A DNA stretch of 47,605 bases from Ferrimonas sediminicola (GCF_005116715.1 NZ_SWCI01000019.1:1-47605), one strand, 5' to 3'; shown: positions 8,662-25,550, counted from the stretch's first letter. Notes: a model not told the origin generated them from the sequence alone. Numbers and translations are program-made.

Positions 8662-8708
8662 GGCTCGCTGCTTAAACTTTTTAAACTAATTTTTTAGGAT
8701 TGTTAGTA

Positions 8709-9077
8709 ATGTCTATCACTAAAGACCAAATCATCGAAGCCGTAGCTGAAATGTCCGTAATGGACGTTGTTGAGCTGATCGAAGCTATGGAAGAGAAGTT
8801 CGGCGTATCCGCCGCTGCCGCTGTTGTTGCTGGTGGCGCTGGCGCTGGCGAAGCTGCTGAAGAGCAGACCGAATTTGACGTAATGCTGACCGGCGCTGGT
8901 TCCAACAAGGTTGGTGCCATTAAGGCCGTTCGCGGCGCCACCGGTCTGGGTCTGAAGGAAGCTAAGGCTCTGGTAGAGTCTGCTCCTGCAGCCGTTAAAG
9001 AAGGTATCTCTAAAGAAGAAGCCGAAGCTCTGAAGAAAGATCTGGAAGAAGCTGGCTGTCAAGTTGAGATCAAGTAA
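8709..9077 (+). CDS. rplL: 50S ribosomal protein L7/L12
   Basis: L7/L12 forms the flexible ribosomal stalk that recruits translational GTPases. Starting at ATG 8709 gives 122 residues (E. coli 121) beginning [21 protein letters not shown] dimerisation domain, an Ala/Gly-rich hinge (about 35-52) and the globular C-terminal domain with [24 protein letters not shown] are visible. An in-frame TTG nine bases upstream is a less likely start. The product is needed in several copies per ribosome, and the attenuator after the gene fits reduced rpoBC expression relative to rplL. Confidence 0.98.
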   Translation: MSITKDQIIEAVAEMSVMDVVELIEAMEEKFGVSAAAAVVAGGAGAGEAAEEQTEFDVMLTGAGSNKVGAIKAVRGATGLGLKEAKALVESAPAAVKEGISKEEAEALKKDLEEAGCQVEIK

Positions 9078-9118
9078 GCTAACCTATAGCTTACGAGCCT
9101 AGGCTACGGCTTAGGTAA

Positions 9119-9149
9119 GGCTGGTGGTTATTTAACCACCGGCCTTTTT
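9119..9149 (+). terminator. rplL-rpoB attenuator
   Basis: GGCTGGTGGTTA (9119-9130) pairs with TAACCACCGGCC (9133-9144, one G-U pair), followed by TTTTT. It lies between rplL and rpoB, where E. coli has a partial terminator that lowers rpoBC transcription relative to ribosomal protein genes. Read-through must occur because no new promoter was recognised before rpoB. Confidence 0.85.
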
Positions 9150-9305
9150 GCGCTGTATAGCGCTGACAAACTTCCCACCGTTTGTCGCCGATCATAGGAT
9201 CGCGGACCTGGCAGAGATTATTGGTTGGGTTCTTGCACCCCGAGAATGGCGTGTTGCAAGTGCGTGGGCTCAGATGGGTCACCAAAGAGCGAGCAGAGGA
9301 ACCAA

Positions 9306-12300
9306 ATGGTTTACTCCGATTTTCAAAAAAAACGCATCCGTAAGGACTTTGGTAAGCGTCCAAAAGTTCTGGACATCCCTTACCTGCTGTCGATCCAGCT
9401 GGACTCGTTCCAAAACTTCCTGGAGCAGGACGTAGACGGCGAGCGTGGTCTGGAAGCTGCATTCCGCAGTGTATTCCCGATCAAGAGCTTCTCCGGTTAC
9501 GCCGAGCTGCAGTATGTGAGTTACAAGCTGGGCGAGCCCGTATTTGACGTAAAAGAGTGCCAGATCCGAGGCATTACCTATTCCGCTCCCCTGCGGGTGA
9601 AATTGCGCCTTGTCCTGATGGACAAGGAAGCCGGCGGTGCCGTTAAGGACATCAAAGAGCAGGAAGTGTACATGGGTGACATTCCTCTGATGACCGAGAA
9701 TGGTACCTTCGTGATAAACGGCACCGAGCGTGTGATCGTTTCTCAGCTGCACCGTAGCCCAGGTGTGTTCTTCGACCACGACCGTGGTAAGACTCACTCC
9801 TCCGGTAAGGTGCTGTATAACGCCCGTGTTATTCCCTATCGTGGCTCCTGGCTGGACTTCGAGTTCGATCCCAAGGACAACCTGTTTGTCCGTATCGACC
9901 GTCGTCGTAAGCTGCCTGCCACCATCATGCTGCGCGCCCTGGGTTTCAGCACCGATGAGATGCTGGAGATGTTCTTCGACAAGTTGGAGTTCTCCATCAA
10001 GAAGGACAAGCTGGTCATGGCCCTGGTGCCTGAGCGCCTGCGTGGTGAAACCGCCGTCTTCGACATCAAAGATGCCGACGGTAATGTGCTGGTTGAAACC
10101 GGCCGCCGCGTGACCGCCCGTCACATCCGCGCCATGGAGAAAGCCGGCCAGACCGAACTGGAAGTGCCCGTAGAGTACCTGGTTGGCAAAGTGGCCGACA
10201 AAGACTACGTGGACGAAGCCACCGGTGAACTGCTGGTCGCCGCCAACCAGGAACTGAGCCTGGAGGACGTGGCCAAGCTGTCCCAGTCCGGTATCAAGGC
10301 GTTCAGCACCCTGTACACCAACGACCTGGACTCCGGCCCCTACATCTCCACCACGCTGGCCATCGACTCCTGTCAGGAGCGCATGGAAGCCCTGGTTGAG
10401 ATCTACCGCATGATGCGCCCCGGCGAGCCGCCAACCCGCGAAGCGGCCGAAGCCCTGTTCGAGAACCTGTTCTTCTCCGAAGAGCGCTACGATCTGTCCA
10501 CCGTTGGCCGGATGAAGTTCAACCGTCGCCTGGGCCGCAGTGAATCCACAGGTTCCGGTGTCCTGGACAAGGCCGATATCGTCGATGTCATGAAGAAGAT
10601 CATCGAGATCCGCAACGGCAACGACGAGGTGGACGATATCGACCACCTGGGTAACCGTCGTATCCGCTCCGTCGGTGAGATGGCCGAGAACCAGTTCCGT
10701 GTAGGCCTGGTGCGTGTTGAGCGTGCCGTGCGTGAACGTCTGTCCCTGGGTGACCTGGACAGCCTGATGCCTCAGGACCTGATCAATGCCAAGCCCATCT
10801 CTGCGGCAGTGAAGGAGTTCTTCGGTTCTTCCCAGCTGTCCCAGTTTATGGATCAGAACAACCCGCTGTCCGAGGTGACTCACAAGCGTCGTATCTCGGC
10901 ACTGGGTCCCGGCGGCCTGACCCGTGAGCGTGCCGGCTTCGAGGTTCGAGACGTACACCCGACCCACTATGGTCGACTGTGCCCCATCGAAACGCCCGAA
11001 GGTCCAAACATTGGTCTGATCAACTCCCTGGCGAGCTACTCTCGTACCAACGAGTACGGCTTCCTGGAGACCCCCTACCGTCGCGTTATCGATGGCGTGG
11101 TGACCGAAGAGATCGATTACCTCTCTGCCATCGAAGAGGGCAACTTCGTTATCGCCCAGGCCAACACCAACCTGGATGAGAACAACCGCCTGCCGGAAGA
11201 TGAGCTGATCGCCAGCCGCCATAAGGGCGAGCCTGGCTTCATGACCGCGGATCAGATCCAGTACATGGACATCTCCCCGTCTCAGATCGTGTCTGTGGCG
11301 GCGTCCCTGATTCCGTTCCTGGAGCACGACGATGCCAACCGGGCCCTGATGGGTGCGAACATGCAGCGTCAGGCCGTACCTACCCTGAAGGCGGACAAGC
11401 CTCTGGTCGGTACCGGCATGGAGCGTAACGTTGCGGTTGACTCCGGTGTAACCGCCGTAGCCAAGCGTGGTGGTGTGATCGATTACGTCGATGCGTCCCG
11501 CATCGTCGTCAAGGTGAATGAAGATGAGCTGGTACCTGGCGAGGCCGGTATCGACATCTACAACCTGACCAAGTACACCCGTTCCAACCAGAACACCTGC
11601 ATCAACCAGCGTCCCGTCTGTAACGTTGGTGAGCCGGTAACCCGTGGTGACGTACTGGCCGATGGTCCTTCCACCGACCTGGGTGAGCTGGCGCTGGGCC
11701 AGAACCTGCGCGTCGCCTTCATGACCTGGAACGGTTACAACTTTGAGGATTCCATCCTGCTGTCGGAGCGTGTGGTTCAGGAAGATCGCCTGACTACCAT
11801 CCACATTCAGGAACTTTCCTGCATTGCGCGTGACACCAAGCTGGGCAGCGAAGAGATCACTGCTGACATCCCCAACGTGGGTGAGTCCGCCCTGTCCAAA
11901 CTGGACGAGTCCGGCATCGTGTACGTTGGTGCCGAGATGAAGCCCGGTGACATCCTGGTGGGTAAGGTAACGCCTAAGGGTGAGACCCAGCTGACTCCCG
12001 AGGAGAAGCTGTTGCGTGCCATCTTCGGTGAGAAGGCGTCCGACGTGAAGGACTCCTCCCTGCGTGTGCCGAACTCCGTATACGGCACCGTGATCGATGT
12101 ACAGGTCTTTACCCGCGATGGCGTGGAGAAGGACAAGCGTGCCATCGAGATCGAGGAGATGCAGCTGAAGGAAGCGAAGAAGGATCTGACCGAAGAGTTC
12201 AGCATCCTGGAGAACGGCGTCTACGACCGTGCCCGCTCCCTGCTGCTGGCTTCCGGCATGTCCGAAGCTCAGCTGGACAAGATGGATCGTGCCAAGTGGC

Positions 12301-13334
12301 TGGAACTGCCTCTGGATGACGAAGGCAAGCAGACCGAACTGGAACAGCTGGCCGAGCAGCACGAAGAGCTGCGCGCCGAGTTCGACAAGAAGTTCGAGAT
12401 CAAGCGCCGCAAGATCATCCAGGGCGATGACCTGGCTCCCGGTGTACTGAAGATCGTCAAGGTGTACCTGGCCGTGAAGCGTCGCATTCAGCCTGGTGAC
12501 AAGATGGCCGGTCGTCACGGTAACAAGGGTGTAATCTCCACCATCGTTCCTGTCGAGGATATGCCTTACGACGAGACCGGTACTCCGGTGGACATCGTAC
12601 TGAACCCCCTGGGTGTACCGTCCCGTATGAACATCGGTCAGATCCTGGAGGTGCACCTGGGTGCTGCCGCCCGTGGCATCGGCACCAAGATCACCGCCAT
12701 GCTGGAACAGCAGAAGGCGATCGCCGAACTGCGCGACTACATCCAGCAGGCGTACGATCTGGGTGAAGCCCAGCAGAAGGTAGAGCTGAACACCTTCACC
12801 GACGAGGAGGTGATTCGCCTGGCGAAGAACCTGCAAGGCGGTATGCCTGTGGCTACCCCGGTATTCGACGGTGCCCGTGAAGCCGAGGTGAAGGAGCTGC
12901 TGACCCTGGCGGGTCTGCCTACCTCAGGTCAGATCACCCTGTATGACGGTCGTACCGGTGACGCCTTCGAACGTCCTGTAACCGTGGGTTACATGTACAT
13001 GCTGAAGCTGAACCACCTGGTTGATGACAAGATGCACGCCCGTTCCACCGGTTCCTACAGCCTGGTTACCCAGCAGCCGCTGGGTGGTAAGGCACAGTTC
13101 GGTGGACAGCGCTTCGGTGAGATGGAGGTGTGGGCACTCGAGGCGTATGGCGCCGCCTACACCCTGCAGGAGATGCTGACCGTGAAGTCTGATGATGTGA
13201 ACGGTCGTACCCAGATGTACAAGAACATCGTCGACGGTAACCACTCCATGCAGCCTGGTATGCCTGAGTCCTTCAACGTACTGTTGAAGGAGATCAAGTC
13301 CCTCGGTATCAACATCGAGCTGGACCAGGAATAA
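9306..13334 (+). CDS. rpoB: DNA-directed RNA polymerase subunit beta
   Basis: The beta subunit forms one pincer of RNA polymerase and much of its active site. Starting at ATG 9306 (behind AGAGGA) gives 1342 residues, the exact E. coli length, beginning [19 protein letters not shown]; an upstream in-frame start at 9225 would add 27 unrelated residues. The rifampicin-binding segment [14 protein letters not shown] starts at residue 507, with wild-type Asp516, His526 and Ser531. Conserved [12 protein letters not shown] and the C-terminal clamp contacts are present. It is cotranscribed with rplJL upstream and rpoC 80 nt downstream. Confidence 0.99.
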   Translation: MVYSDFQKKRIRKDFGKRPKVLDIPYLLSIQLDSFQNFLEQDVDGERGLEAAFRSVFPIKSFSGYAELQYVSYKLGEPVFDVKECQIRGITYSAPLRVKLRLVLMDKEAGGAVKDIKEQEVYMGDIPLMTENGTFVINGTERVIVSQLHRSPGVFFDHDRGKTHSSGKVLYNARVIPYRGSWLDFEFDPKDNLFVRIDRRRKLPATIMLRALGFSTDEMLEMFFDKLEFSIKKDKLVMALVPERLRGETAVFDIKDADGNVLVETGRRVTARHIRAMEKAGQTELEVPVEYLVGKVADKDYVDEATGELLVAANQELSLEDVAKLSQSGIKAFSTLYTNDLDSGPYISTTLAIDSCQERMEALVEIYRMMRPGEPPTREAAEALFENLFFSEERYDLSTVGRMKFNRRLGRSESTGSGVLDKADIVDVMKKIIEIRNGNDEVDDIDHLGNRRIRSVGEMAENQFRVGLVRVERAVRERLSLGDLDSLMPQDLINAKPISAAVKEFFGSSQLSQFMDQNNPLSEVTHKRRISALGPGGLTRERAGFEVRDVHPTHYGRLCPIETPEGPNIGLINSLASYSRTNEYGFLETPYRRVIDGVVTEEIDYLSAIEEGNFVIAQANTNLDENNRLPEDELIASRHKGEPGFMTADQIQYMDISPSQIVSVAASLIPFLEHDDANRALMGANMQRQAVPTLKADKPLVGTGMERNVAVDSGVTAVAKRGGVIDYVDASRIVVKVNEDELVPGEAGIDIYNLTKYTRSNQNTCINQRPVCNVGEPVTRGDVLADGPSTDLGELALGQNLRVAFMTWNGYNFEDSILLSERVVQEDRLTTIHIQELSCIARDTKLGSEEITADIPNVGESALSKLDESGIVYVGAEMKPGDILVGKVTPKGETQLTPEEKLLRAIFGEKASDVKDSSLRVPNSVYGTVIDVQVFTRDGVEKDKRAIEIEEMQLKEAKKDLTEEFSILENGVYDRARSLLLASGMSEAQLDKMDRAKWLELPLDDEGKQTELEQLAEQHEELRAEFDKKFEIKRRKIIQGDDLAPGVLKIVKVYLAVKRRIQPGDKMAGRHGNKGVISTIVPVEDMPYDETGTPVDIVLNPLGVPSRMNIGQILEVHLGAAARGIGTKITAMLEQQKAIAELRDYIQQAYDLGEAQQKVELNTFTDEEVIRLAKNLQGGMPVATPVFDGAREAEVKELLTLAGLPTSGQITLYDGRTGDAFERPVTVGYMYMLKLNHLVDDKMHARSTGSYSLVTQQPLGGKAQFGGQRFGEMEVWALEAYGAAYTLQEMLTVKSDDVNGRTQMYKNIVDGNHSMQPGMPESFNVLLKEIKSLGINIELDQE

Positions 13335-13360
13335 GCCACCCGCTGAGCGGTATATGACGC

Positions 13361-13386
13361 GGTGTCCCGCCCTGAGGCGGGACACC
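13361..13386 (+). other. Perfect hairpin in the rpoB-rpoC spacer
   Basis: GGTGTCCCGCC (13361-13371), loop CTGA and GGCGGGACACC (13376-13386) form a perfect 11-bp G+C-rich stem. There is no T-tract, so it is unlikely to terminate transcription; an mRNA processing or stabilising role is inferred. Confidence 0.75.
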
Positions 13387-13414
13387 GAGGTTAAACCTCC
13401 ACTAGGAGATGAAC

Positions 13415-17614
<4,200 letters not shown>

Positions 17615-17637
17615 GCCTCTGGCATCGGCAACATGAA

Positions 17638-17665
17638 AAAGGGGCGCCTAGGCGCCCCTTTCTAG
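17638..17665 (+). terminator. rpoC terminator
   Basis: AAAGGGGCGCC (17638-17648), TA, then GGCGCCCCTTT (17651-17661) form a perfect stem ending in T residues, 24 nt after the rpoC stop. It ends the rplJL-rpoBC transcript. Confidence 0.88.
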
Positions 17666-17745
17666 TTTGGACCCGGAATGTGGAATCCCGGTGGGGCAGG
17701 TGGCAAGGAATCTTGCCTACAGCGCCTGATCCCGCTGGCTATTTC

Positions 17746-17774
17746 TTGACACCCGGTCTGCGGGTGCTTAAAAT
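17746..17774 (+). promoter_or_regulatory. str operon (rpsL) promoter
   Basis: A consensus TTGACA (17746-17751), a 17-bp spacer and TAAAAT (17769-17774), followed by the G+C-rich TCCGCGTCCCCC. It is one of the best-matching sigma-70 promoters in the window. The leader is ~65 nt and holds CCCCC-TTTTT-GGGGG (17782-17796) before TCGATTTTT. Confidence 0.88.
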
Positions 17775-17843
17775 TCCGCGTCCCCCTTTTTGGGGGTCGA
17801 TTTTTCGCACCTGAAAATGAGTAGTAAACATCAATTGGAGTAA

Positions 17844-18221
<378 letters not shown>

Positions 18222-18305
18222 TGGTTCTCCGTTAAGTAAGGCCAAGCAACTTTAAATTTTTGTACATCCTGTTTTGGATATACCTGAAGAAATCGGAGAG
18301 ATCCC

Positions 18306-18776
18306 ATGCCAAGACGTCGCGTCGTAGGTCAACGTAAAATTCTGCCGGATCCTAAGTTCGGATCTGAGCTTCTGGCCAAGTTTGTAAACGTGGTTATGCT
18401 GGACGGTAAGAAGTCCACTGCCGAGCGCATCGTATACGGTGCCCTGGAAGCCGCCGCTTCCAAGTCCGGTAAAGACCACCTGGAAATTTTTGAAACTGCT
18501 CTGGAGAACATCCGTCCTGCCGTCGAGGTTAAATCTCGTCGTGTAGGTGGTTCAACCTATCAGGTGCCGGTTGAAGTTCGCCCAGTTCGTCGTAACACCC
18601 TGGCCATGCGCTGGTTGGTGGAAGCTGCTCGTAAGCGTGGCGAAAAATCGATGGCTCTGCGTATGGCAGGTGAGCTGCTGGACGCTGCCGACAACAAAGG
18701 TTCTGCGGTTAAGAAGCGTGAAGACGTTCACCGTATGGCCGAAGCCAACAAGGCGTTTGCCCACTACCGTTGGTAA
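18306..18776 (+). CDS. rpsG: 30S ribosomal protein S7
   Basis: S7 nucleates assembly of the 30S head and contacts E-site tRNA. The 156-residue product starts [40 protein letters not shown] and keeps the conserved [14 protein letters not shown]. In E. coli S7 represses its own operon by binding the rpsL-rpsG spacer mRNA. The spacer here is 84 nt, similar to E. coli, but I did not identify the site. CGGAGAGA precedes the start. Confidence 0.98.
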   Translation: MPRRRVVGQRKILPDPKFGSELLAKFVNVVMLDGKKSTAERIVYGALEAAASKSGKDHLEIFETALENIRPAVEVKSRRVGGSTYQVPVEVRPVRRNTLAMRWLVEAARKRGEKSMALRMAGELLDAADNKGSAVKKREDVHRMAEANKAFAHYRW

Positions 18777-18783
18777 GCGCGAC

Positions 18784-18840
18784 GGCGCAGCACGCTCCGT
18801 GCTGCGCCTGTTTTGCATGATCTCCCGGGCAATTACCGGG
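18784..18840 (+). other. Two hairpins in the rpsG-fusA spacer
   Basis: GGCGCAGCAC (18784-18793) and GTGCTGCGCC (18799-18808) form a perfect 10-bp stem around GCTCC, followed by TGTTTTG. A second stem CCCGG/CCGGG spans 18824-18840. The first could be a weak attenuator or an RNase-processing signal. Confidence 0.65.
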
Positions 18841-18856
18841 ATAAGAGGAAGAAATC

Positions 18857-20956
18857 GTGGCTCGTACTACTCCACTAGAGCGCTACCGCAATATCGGTAT
18901 CTGTGCTCACGTTGACGCCGGTAAAACTACCACCACTGAGCGGGTGCTGTTCTACACCGGTTTGTCACACAAGATCGGTGAAGTGCACGATGGCGCCGCA
19001 ACTATGGATTGGATGGAGCAGGAGCAGGAGCGTGGTATCACCATTACCTCTGCTGCGACCACCACCTTCTGGCGTGGTATGGAGGGTCAGTACCCCGAGC
19101 ACCGCATCAACATCATCGACACCCCCGGACACGTGGACTTTACCATCGAGGTAGAGCGTTCCCTGCGTGTGCTGGATGGCGCTGTGGTGGTGTTCTGTGG
19201 TTCCTCTGGTGTTGAGCCTCAGTCTGAAACCGTATGGCGTCAGGCTGACAAGTACCAGGTTCCGCGCATGGTGTTCGTCAACAAGATGGACCGCGCTGGC
19301 GCTGACTTCGAACGCGTTATCGAGCAGATCCGTGATCGTCTGGGGGCCAACTGTGTGCCGATCCAGCTGAACATCGGTGCCGAGGATGAGTTCAAGGGCG
19401 TCATCGACCTGCTGAAGATGAAGGCGATCAACTGGAACGAAGCGGACCAGGGGATGACCTTCAGCTACGATGAGATCCCTGCCGAGCTGGCCGATACGGC
19501 CACCGAATGGCGGGAGTTCATGGTAGAGTCAGCCGCCGAAGCATCCGAAGAGCTGATGGACAAGTACCTGGAAGAGGGTGACCTGTCCGAAGCAGAGATT
19601 CGCCAGGGGCTGCGTACCCGCACCCTGAACAACGAGATCGTTCTGGCTACCTGTGGCTCCGCCTTTAAGAATAAGGGCGTACAGGCGGTTTTGGACGCGG
19701 TTGTCGAATACCTGCCGGCTCCGATTGACGTGCCTGCCATTAAAGGTGTGGATGAGCGCGAGAACGAAGTTGAGCGTCACTCCGACGACAACGAGCCCTT
19801 CTCTGCGCTGGCGTTCAAGATCGCCACCGACCCCTTTGTTGGCACCCTGACTTTCTTCCGGGTTTACTCTGGTGTAGTGAGCACCGGCGACACCGTCTAC
19901 AACTCCGTCAAGGAGAAGCGTGAGCGCTTTGGTCGGATCGTGCAGATGCACTCCAACGACCGTAAAGAGCTCAAAGAGGTGCGTGCCGGCGACATCGCTG
20001 CTGCCATCGGTCTGAAAGACGTCACCACAGGCGACACCCTGTGCGACATGAACCACAAGGTGGTTCTCGAGCGCATGGAGTTCCCTGAGCCGGTGATTCA
20101 GATCGCGGTAGAGCCTCGTACCAAGGCCGACCAGGAGAAGATGGGCATTGCCCTGGGCAAGTTGGCGGCGGAGGATCCCTCCTTCCGCGTGGAGACCGAT
20201 GAGGAATCCGGCCAGACCCTGATCTCCGGCATGGGCGAGCTGCACCTGGATATTATCGTTGACCGAATGAAGCGTGAGTTCAGCGTTGACTGCAACGTTG
20301 GTAAACCTCAGGTGGCTTACCGTGAGACCATCCGCTCCAAGGTGGAAGTTGAAGGTAAGTTCGTTCGTCAGTCCGGCGGTCGTGGCCAGTATGGTCACGT
20401 ATGGCTCAAGATGGAGCCCAAAGAGGCTGGCGAAGGTTTCGAATTCGTCAACGACATCGTAGGTGGTGTGGTTCCCAAGGAATACATTCCTGCGGTAGAA
20501 AAAGGCTGTAAAGAGCAGATGGACATGGGCGTACTGGCTGGCTTCCCTATGCTGGATGTCAAAGTCACCCTGTTCGACGGTTCCTTCCACGATGTTGACT
20601 CCAATGAAATGGCGTTTAAGATCGCGGGTTCCATGGGCTTTAAGAAAGGCGCCATGGAAGCGGATCCGGTCCTGCTTGAGCCGATGATGAAGGTTGAGGT
20701 CACCACTCCGGAAGACTGGATGGGTGACGTCGTTGGCGACATCAACCGTCGCCGCGGAATGATCGACGGTATGGATGATGGCCCTGCCGGGCTGAAAATT
20801 ATCCGCGCTAAGGTGCCATTAGCCGAAATGTTTGGTTATGCTACCGATCTGCGCTCTGCTACCCAAGGTCGCGCTTCCTACTCCATGGAGTTCCTGGAGT
20901 ACAACGAAGCACCGCAAAACGTAGCTCAAGCTGTAATCGATGGCCGATTTGGCTAA
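18857..20956 (+). CDS. fusA: Elongation factor G
   Basis: EF-G is the GTPase that drives translocation and, with RRF, ribosome recycling. The 699-residue protein (E. coli 704) starts at GTG 18857 behind AGAGGAAG. It shows [19 protein letters not shown] (G1, about 17-24), [25 protein letters not shown] and the domain IV loop [13 protein letters not shown]. It is the third gene of the str operon. Only a single EF-G gene lies in this window. Confidence 0.99.
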   Translation: MARTTPLERYRNIGICAHVDAGKTTTTERVLFYTGLSHKIGEVHDGAATMDWMEQEQERGITITSAATTTFWRGMEGQYPEHRINIIDTPGHVDFTIEVERSLRVLDGAVVVFCGSSGVEPQSETVWRQADKYQVPRMVFVNKMDRAGADFERVIEQIRDRLGANCVPIQLNIGAEDEFKGVIDLLKMKAINWNEADQGMTFSYDEIPAELADTATEWREFMVESAAEASEELMDKYLEEGDLSEAEIRQGLRTRTLNNEIVLATCGSAFKNKGVQAVLDAVVEYLPAPIDVPAIKGVDERENEVERHSDDNEPFSALAFKIATDPFVGTLTFFRVYSGVVSTGDTVYNSVKEKRERFGRIVQMHSNDRKELKEVRAGDIAAAIGLKDVTTGDTLCDMNHKVVLERMEFPEPVIQIAVEPRTKADQEKMGIALGKLAAEDPSFRVETDEESGQTLISGMGELHLDIIVDRMKREFSVDCNVGKPQVAYRETIRSKVEVEGKFVRQSGGRGQYGHVWLKMEPKEAGEGFEFVNDIVGGVVPKEYIPAVEKGCKEQMDMGVLAGFPMLDVKVTLFDGSFHDVDSNEMAFKIAGSMGFKKGAMEADPVLLEPMMKVEVTTPEDWMGDVVGDINRRRGMIDGMDDGPAGLKIIRAKVPLAEMFGYATDLRSATQGRASYSMEFLEYNEAPQNVAQAVIDGRFG

Positions 20957-20966
20957 ATCCCTTTAA

Positions 20967-20987
20967 TACCCGGGTCGCGCCCGGGTA
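20967..20987 (+). other. Hairpin in the fusA-tufA spacer
   Basis: TACCCGGG (20967-20974), loop TCGCG and CCCGGGTA (20980-20987) form a perfect 8-bp stem with no T-tract, 11 nt after fusA and 26 nt before tufA. It is probably a processing or stabilising element, not a terminator. Confidence 0.65.
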
Positions 20988-21013
20988 CTTATGTAAATTG
21001 AAAGGAACACGAC

Positions 21014-22198
21014 GTGTCTAAAGAAAAATTTGAACGTTCAAAACCGCACGTTAACGTTGGTACTATCGGCCACGTTGACCACGGTAAAACCACTCTGACC
21101 GCTGCTATCACCAACGTACTGGCTAAAGTATACGGTGGTGAGGCCAAGGACTTCGCTTCCATCGACAACGCTCCTGAAGAGCGTGAGCGTGGTATCACCA
21201 TCTCTACCTCTCACGTAGAGTACGATACTCCTACCCGTCACTACGCCCACGTAGACTGCCCCGGACACGCTGACTACGTTAAGAACATGATCACCGGTGC
21301 TGCCCAGATGGACGGCGCGATCCTGGTAGTAGCTGCCACCGACGGCCCAATGCCTCAGACCCGTGAGCACATCCTGCTGTCTCGTCAGGTAGGCGTACCT
21401 TTCATCATCGTATTCATGAACAAGTGCGACATGGTAGACGATGAAGAGCTGCTGGAACTGGTAGAGATGGAAGTTCGTGAACTGCTGTCCGAGTACGAAT
21501 TCCCCGGTGACGACCTGCCTGTAATTCAGGGTTCCGCCCTGAAAGCCCTGGAAGGTGAAGAGGAGTGGGAGAAGAAGATCGTTGAGCTGGCTGAAGCCCT
21601 GGATACCTACATCCCTGAGCCTGAGCGTGCCATCGACGGTGACTTCATCCTGCCTATCGAAGACGTATTCTCCATCTCCGGCCGTGGTACCGTAGTAACC
21701 GGTCGTGTAGAGCGCGGTATCGTTAAAGTTGGTGACGAAGTAGAGATTGTTGGTATCAAAGAGACCACCAAGACTACCTGTACCGGCGTAGAGATGTTCC
21801 GCAAGCTGCTGGACGAAGGTCGTGCCGGTGAGAACTGTGGTGTTCTGTTGCGTGGTACCAAGCGTGACGAAGTTCAGCGTGGTCAGGTACTGGCTAAGCC
21901 TGGTTCCATCAACCCGCACACCAAGTTCGAGTCTGAAGTGTACGTTCTGTCCAAAGATGAAGGCGGCCGTCACACTCCATTCTTCAAAGGCTACCGTCCT
22001 CAGTTCTACTTCCGTACTACTGACGTAACCGGTACCATCGAGCTGCCAGAAGGCGTAGAGATGGTAATGCCTGGTGACAACATCAAGATGGTTGTTACCC
22101 TGATCTGCCCCATCGCGATGGACGAAGGCCTGCGCTTCGCTATCCGTGAAGGTGGCCGCACCGTAGGTGCTGGTGTTGTAGCTAAGATCGTCGAGTAA
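21014..22198 (+). CDS. tufA: Elongation factor Tu (copy A)
   Basis: This second EF-Tu gene sits at the end of the str operon, its ancestral place. It encodes 394 residues identical to the tufB product except Val393 for Ile393. It starts with GTG, whereas tufB starts with ATG. Seven of the first 18 codons differ in DNA between the copies, all silent in the protein, but only four single-base differences were found in the remaining ~1,130 nt. The [16 protein letters not shown] and NKCD motifs are intact. A 26-nt stretch separates it from the upstream hairpin, and GGAA precedes the start. Confidence 0.98.
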   Translation: MSKEKFERSKPHVNVGTIGHVDHGKTTLTAAITNVLAKVYGGEAKDFASIDNAPEERERGITISTSHVEYDTPTRHYAHVDCPGHADYVKNMITGAAQMDGAILVVAATDGPMPQTREHILLSRQVGVPFIIVFMNKCDMVDDEELLELVEMEVRELLSEYEFPGDDLPVIQGSALKALEGEEEWEKKIVELAEALDTYIPEPERAIDGDFILPIEDVFSISGRGTVVTGRVERGIVKVGDEVEIVGIKETTKTTCTGVEMFRKLLDEGRAGENCGVLLRGTKRDEVQRGQVLAKPGSINPHTKFESEVYVLSKDEGGRHTPFFKGYRPQFYFRTTDVTGTIELPEGVEMVMPGDNIKMVVTLICPIAMDEGLRFAIREGGRTVGAGVVAKIVE

Positions 22199-22220
22199 TC
22201 GACAGTCTCGCTATGGAAAG

Positions 22221-22245
22221 AGGGCGCCACCGGCGCCCTTTTTTT
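22221..22245 (+). terminator. str operon (tufA) terminator
   Basis: AGGGCGCC (22221-22228), loop ACC, GGCGCCCT (22232-22239) and a run of T to 22245. It lies 22 nt after the tufA stop and closely resembles the tufB terminator. Confidence 0.92.
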
Positions 22246-22284
22246 GTGCCTCTGTGGCAGGCTTGGGGAAGATCTCGGAAAAGC

Positions 22285-22312
22285 TTGCATTACCGCCAAA
22301 GCCGAGTATAAT
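22285..22312 (+). promoter_or_regulatory. S10 operon promoter
   Basis: TTGCAT (22285-22290) and TATAAT (22307-22312) with a 16-bp spacer, followed by TTCCCCGG. It drives a ~180-nt leader before rpsJ. Confidence 0.72.
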
Positions 22313-22317
22313 TTCCC

Positions 22318-22808
<491 letters not shown>

Positions 22809-22836
22809 TCCCAGTTTCGGAATAGAGGTTAGATAG

Positions 22837-23475
22837 ATGGCAATCGGTCTTGTAGGTCGTAAAGTTGGAATGACCCGCATCTTCGCTGAAGATGGCGCGT
22901 CAATCCCAGTTACCGTTATCGAAGTAGAACCGAACCGCGTAACTCAGATTAAGACTCTGGAAAGCGATGGCTACGCAGCCCTGCAGGTCACTGTAGGCGC
23001 TAAGAAAGCCAACCGCGTTACCAAGCCTGAAGCAGGTCACTTTGCTAAAGCCGGTGTAGAAGCTGGTCGTGGTCTGTTTGAGTTCCGTCTGGGTGAAGGC
23101 GAAGGCGAAGGCATCGAGCTGGGTGCTGAGCTGAAGGTTGATACTTTCGAAAACGGCCAAATCGTAGACGTTACTGGTCGCTCCAAGGGTAAGGGTTTCC
23201 AAGGCGCTGTTAAGCGTTGGAACTTCCGCACTCAGGACATGACTCACGGTAACTCCCTGAGCCACCGTGCTCCTGGTTCTATCGGTCAGAACCAGAGCCC
23301 CGGTAAGGTATTCAAGGGCAAGAAGATGGCTGGTCACATGGGTGACGAGCGCGTAACTACCCAGAACCTGGAAGTAGTTCGCGTTGATGCCGAGCGCAAC
23401 CTGCTCCTGATCAAGGGTGCAGTACCTGGCGCCAACGGCGGTAACGTTATCGTTAAACCCGCCGTTAAAGCGTAA
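22837..23475 (+). CDS. rplC: 50S ribosomal protein L3
   Basis: L3 is an early 50S assembly protein whose extended loop approaches the peptidyl-transferase centre. The 212-residue product (E. coli 209) starts [16 protein letters not shown]. It has the loop segment KWNF-type region around [43 protein letters not shown], with Gln in the position that is methylated in E. coli. It lies 28 nt after rpsJ. Confidence 0.98.
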   Translation: MAIGLVGRKVGMTRIFAEDGASIPVTVIEVEPNRVTQIKTLESDGYAALQVTVGAKKANRVTKPEAGHFAKAGVEAGRGLFEFRLGEGEGEGIELGAELKVDTFENGQIVDVTGRSKGKGFQGAVKRWNFRTQDMTHGNSLSHRAPGSIGQNQSPGKVFKGKKMAGHMGDERVTTQNLEVVRVDAERNLLLIKGAVPGANGGNVIVKPAVKA

Positions 23476-23492
23476 CGTCTGAGGAGATAGTA

Positions 23493-24098
23493 ATGGAATT
23501 GGTAATGAAAGACGCCCAGAGCGCTCTTGAAGTTTCCGAAACTACCTTCGGACGTGAGTTCAATGAAGCTCTGGTACACCAGGTGGTGACTGCTTACGCA
23601 GCCAACGCCCGTCAAGGTACCGTGTCTCAGAAGACCCGCGCTGAAGTAGCTGGCACCGGCAAAAAGCCATGGCGCCAGAAAGGTACTGGCCGTGCTCGTG
23701 CCGGTACTGTTAAGAGCCCCATCTGGCGCTCCGGTGGCGTAGCGTTTGCCGCTAAGCCCCAAGATCACTCTCAGAAAGTGAACAAGAAGATGTACCGCGC
23801 CGCTCTGCAGAGCATTCTGTCTGAGCTGGTACGTCAGGACCGTCTGATTGTGGTTGAGAAGTTTGGCGTTGAAGCTCCTAAGACTAAGGAGCTGGTCGCC
23901 AAGCTGAAAGAGCTGTCCGTAGATGACGTGCTGATCGTAACTGGCGAAGTAGACGAGAACCTGTTCCTGGCTTCTCGCAACCTGTACAAGGTTGACGCCC
24001 GTGACGTTGCTGCCATCGACCCGGTTAGCCTGATCGCATTCGACAAGGTGCTGATGACTGCTGACGCAGTTAAGCAGATTGAGGAGATGCTGGCATGA
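23493..24098 (+). CDS. rplD: 50S ribosomal protein L4
   Basis: L4 lines the peptide exit tunnel with L22 and, in E. coli, represses the S10 operon at both transcription and translation. The 201-residue length equals E. coli. The tunnel loop around [29 protein letters not shown] is intact. A ribosome-binding site GAGGAG precedes the ATG. The stop overlaps the rplW start (ATGA). Confidence 0.98.
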   Translation: MELVMKDAQSALEVSETTFGREFNEALVHQVVTAYAANARQGTVSQKTRAEVAGTGKKPWRQKGTGRARAGTVKSPIWRSGGVAFAAKPQDHSQKVNKKMYRAALQSILSELVRQDRLIVVEKFGVEAPKTKELVAKLKELSVDDVLIVTGEVDENLFLASRNLYKVDARDVAAIDPVSLIAFDKVLMTADAVKQIEEMLA

Positions 24099-24397
24099 TC
24101 CGTGAAGAACGTTTGCTGAAAGTGCTGCGTGCTCCGCACATCTCTGAAAAGAGCACCATGGCTGCTGAACTGAACAACACTATCGTGTTCAAGGTTGCCA
24201 CCGACGCCACCAAGGCGGAAGTGAAAGCGGCTGTTGAAAAGCTGTTCGAAGTTGAAGTCACCGGCGTTCGCACTGTGAACGTTAAAGGCAAGACTAAGCG
24301 TACCGGCGCCCGTTTCGGCCGTCGTTCCGACTGGAAAAAAGCGTACGTTACTCTGGCCGAAGGTTCTGACATCGACTTCGTCGGCGGCGCAGAATAA
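24095..24397 (+). CDS. rplW: 50S ribosomal protein L23
   Basis: L23 sits at the tunnel exit and docks trigger factor and SRP. The 100-residue product equals E. coli L23 ([25 protein letters not shown]) and keeps the trigger-factor contact near residue 18. The start codon overlaps the rplD stop by 4 nt (ATGA), a sign of translational coupling. Confidence 0.98.
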   Translation: MIREERLLKVLRAPHISEKSTMAAELNNTIVFKVATDATKAEVKAAVEKLFEVEVTGVRTVNVKGKTKRTGARFGRRSDWKKAYVTLAEGSDIDFVGGAE

Positions 24398-24415
24398 GGA
24401 CGAGGAGTTAAATAG

Positions 24416-25240
24416 ATGGCTATTGTAAAATGTAAGCCTACCTCCGCGGGCCGTCGCCACGTCGTTAAGGTGGTTAACAAGGATCTGCACAAGGGTAAGC
24501 CCTTTGCAGCCCTGTTGGACAAGAAGTCCAAGTCCGGTGGTCGTAACAACGCTGGTCGTATTACTACCCGTCACATCGGTGGTGGTCACAAGCAGCACTA
24601 CCGTATCGTAGACTTCAAGCGCAACAAAGATGGCATCCCTGCCACCGTTGAGCGCCTGGAATACGATCCGAACCGCAGCGCCAACATCGCTCTGGTTCTG
24701 TACGCAGACGGTGAGCGTCGCTACATCCTGGCTCCTAAGGGCCTGAAGGCTGGCGACAAGATCATGTCCGGTCTGGAAGCTGACATCAAAGTGGGTAACA
24801 CGCTGCCTATGCGTAACATCCCCGTCGGTTCCACCGTACACAACGTAGAGATGAAGCCTGGTAAAGGCGGTCAGATCGCCCGCTCCGCCGGCGCCTACGT
24901 TCAGATCGTTGCTCGCGACGGTGCCTACGTAACCGTTCGTCTGCGTTCCGGCGAAATGCGTAAGCTGCCTGTCGATGGCCGCGCTACCCTGGGTGAAGTT
25001 GGCAATGCCGAGCATATGCTGCGCTCTCTGGGTAAAGCTGGCGCCAGCCGTTGGCGTGGTGTTCGTCCTACCGTTCGTGGTGTTGCCATGAACCCGGTTG
25101 ATCACCCACACGGTGGTGGTGAAGGTCGTACCTCTGGTGGCCGTCACCCCGTTACTCCATGGGGTGTTCCGACCAAAGGTAAGAAGACCCGCAGCAACAA
25201 GCGTACCGACAAGTACATCGTACGTCGTCGTACCAAGTAA
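24416..25240 (+). CDS. rplB: 50S ribosomal protein L2
   Basis: L2 is a primary 23S rRNA-binding protein required for subunit joining and peptidyl-transferase activity. The 274-residue product (E. coli 273) starts [20 protein letters not shown]. The C-terminal [29 protein letters not shown] contains the conserved histidine near the active centre. It lies 18 nt after rplW with GAGGAG upstream. Confidence 0.98.
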   Translation: MAIVKCKPTSAGRRHVVKVVNKDLHKGKPFAALLDKKSKSGGRNNAGRITTRHIGGGHKQHYRIVDFKRNKDGIPATVERLEYDPNRSANIALVLYADGERRYILAPKGLKAGDKIMSGLEADIKVGNTLPMRNIPVGSTVHNVEMKPGKGGQIARSAGAYVQIVARDGAYVTVRLRSGEMRKLPVDGRATLGEVGNAEHMLRSLGKAGASRWRGVRPTVRGVAMNPVDHPHGGGEGRTSGGRHPVTPWGVPTKGKKTRSNKRTDKYIVRRRTK

Positions 25241-25249
25241 CTTTATTGA

Positions 25250-25540
<291 letters not shown>

Positions 25541-25550
25541 GGGGTAGATG

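Noticed and set aside
18222..18305. S7-binding regulatory site between rpsL and rpsG
   Set aside because: The spacer length suits it, but I could not recognise the structure by eye, so it is mentioned only with rpsG.
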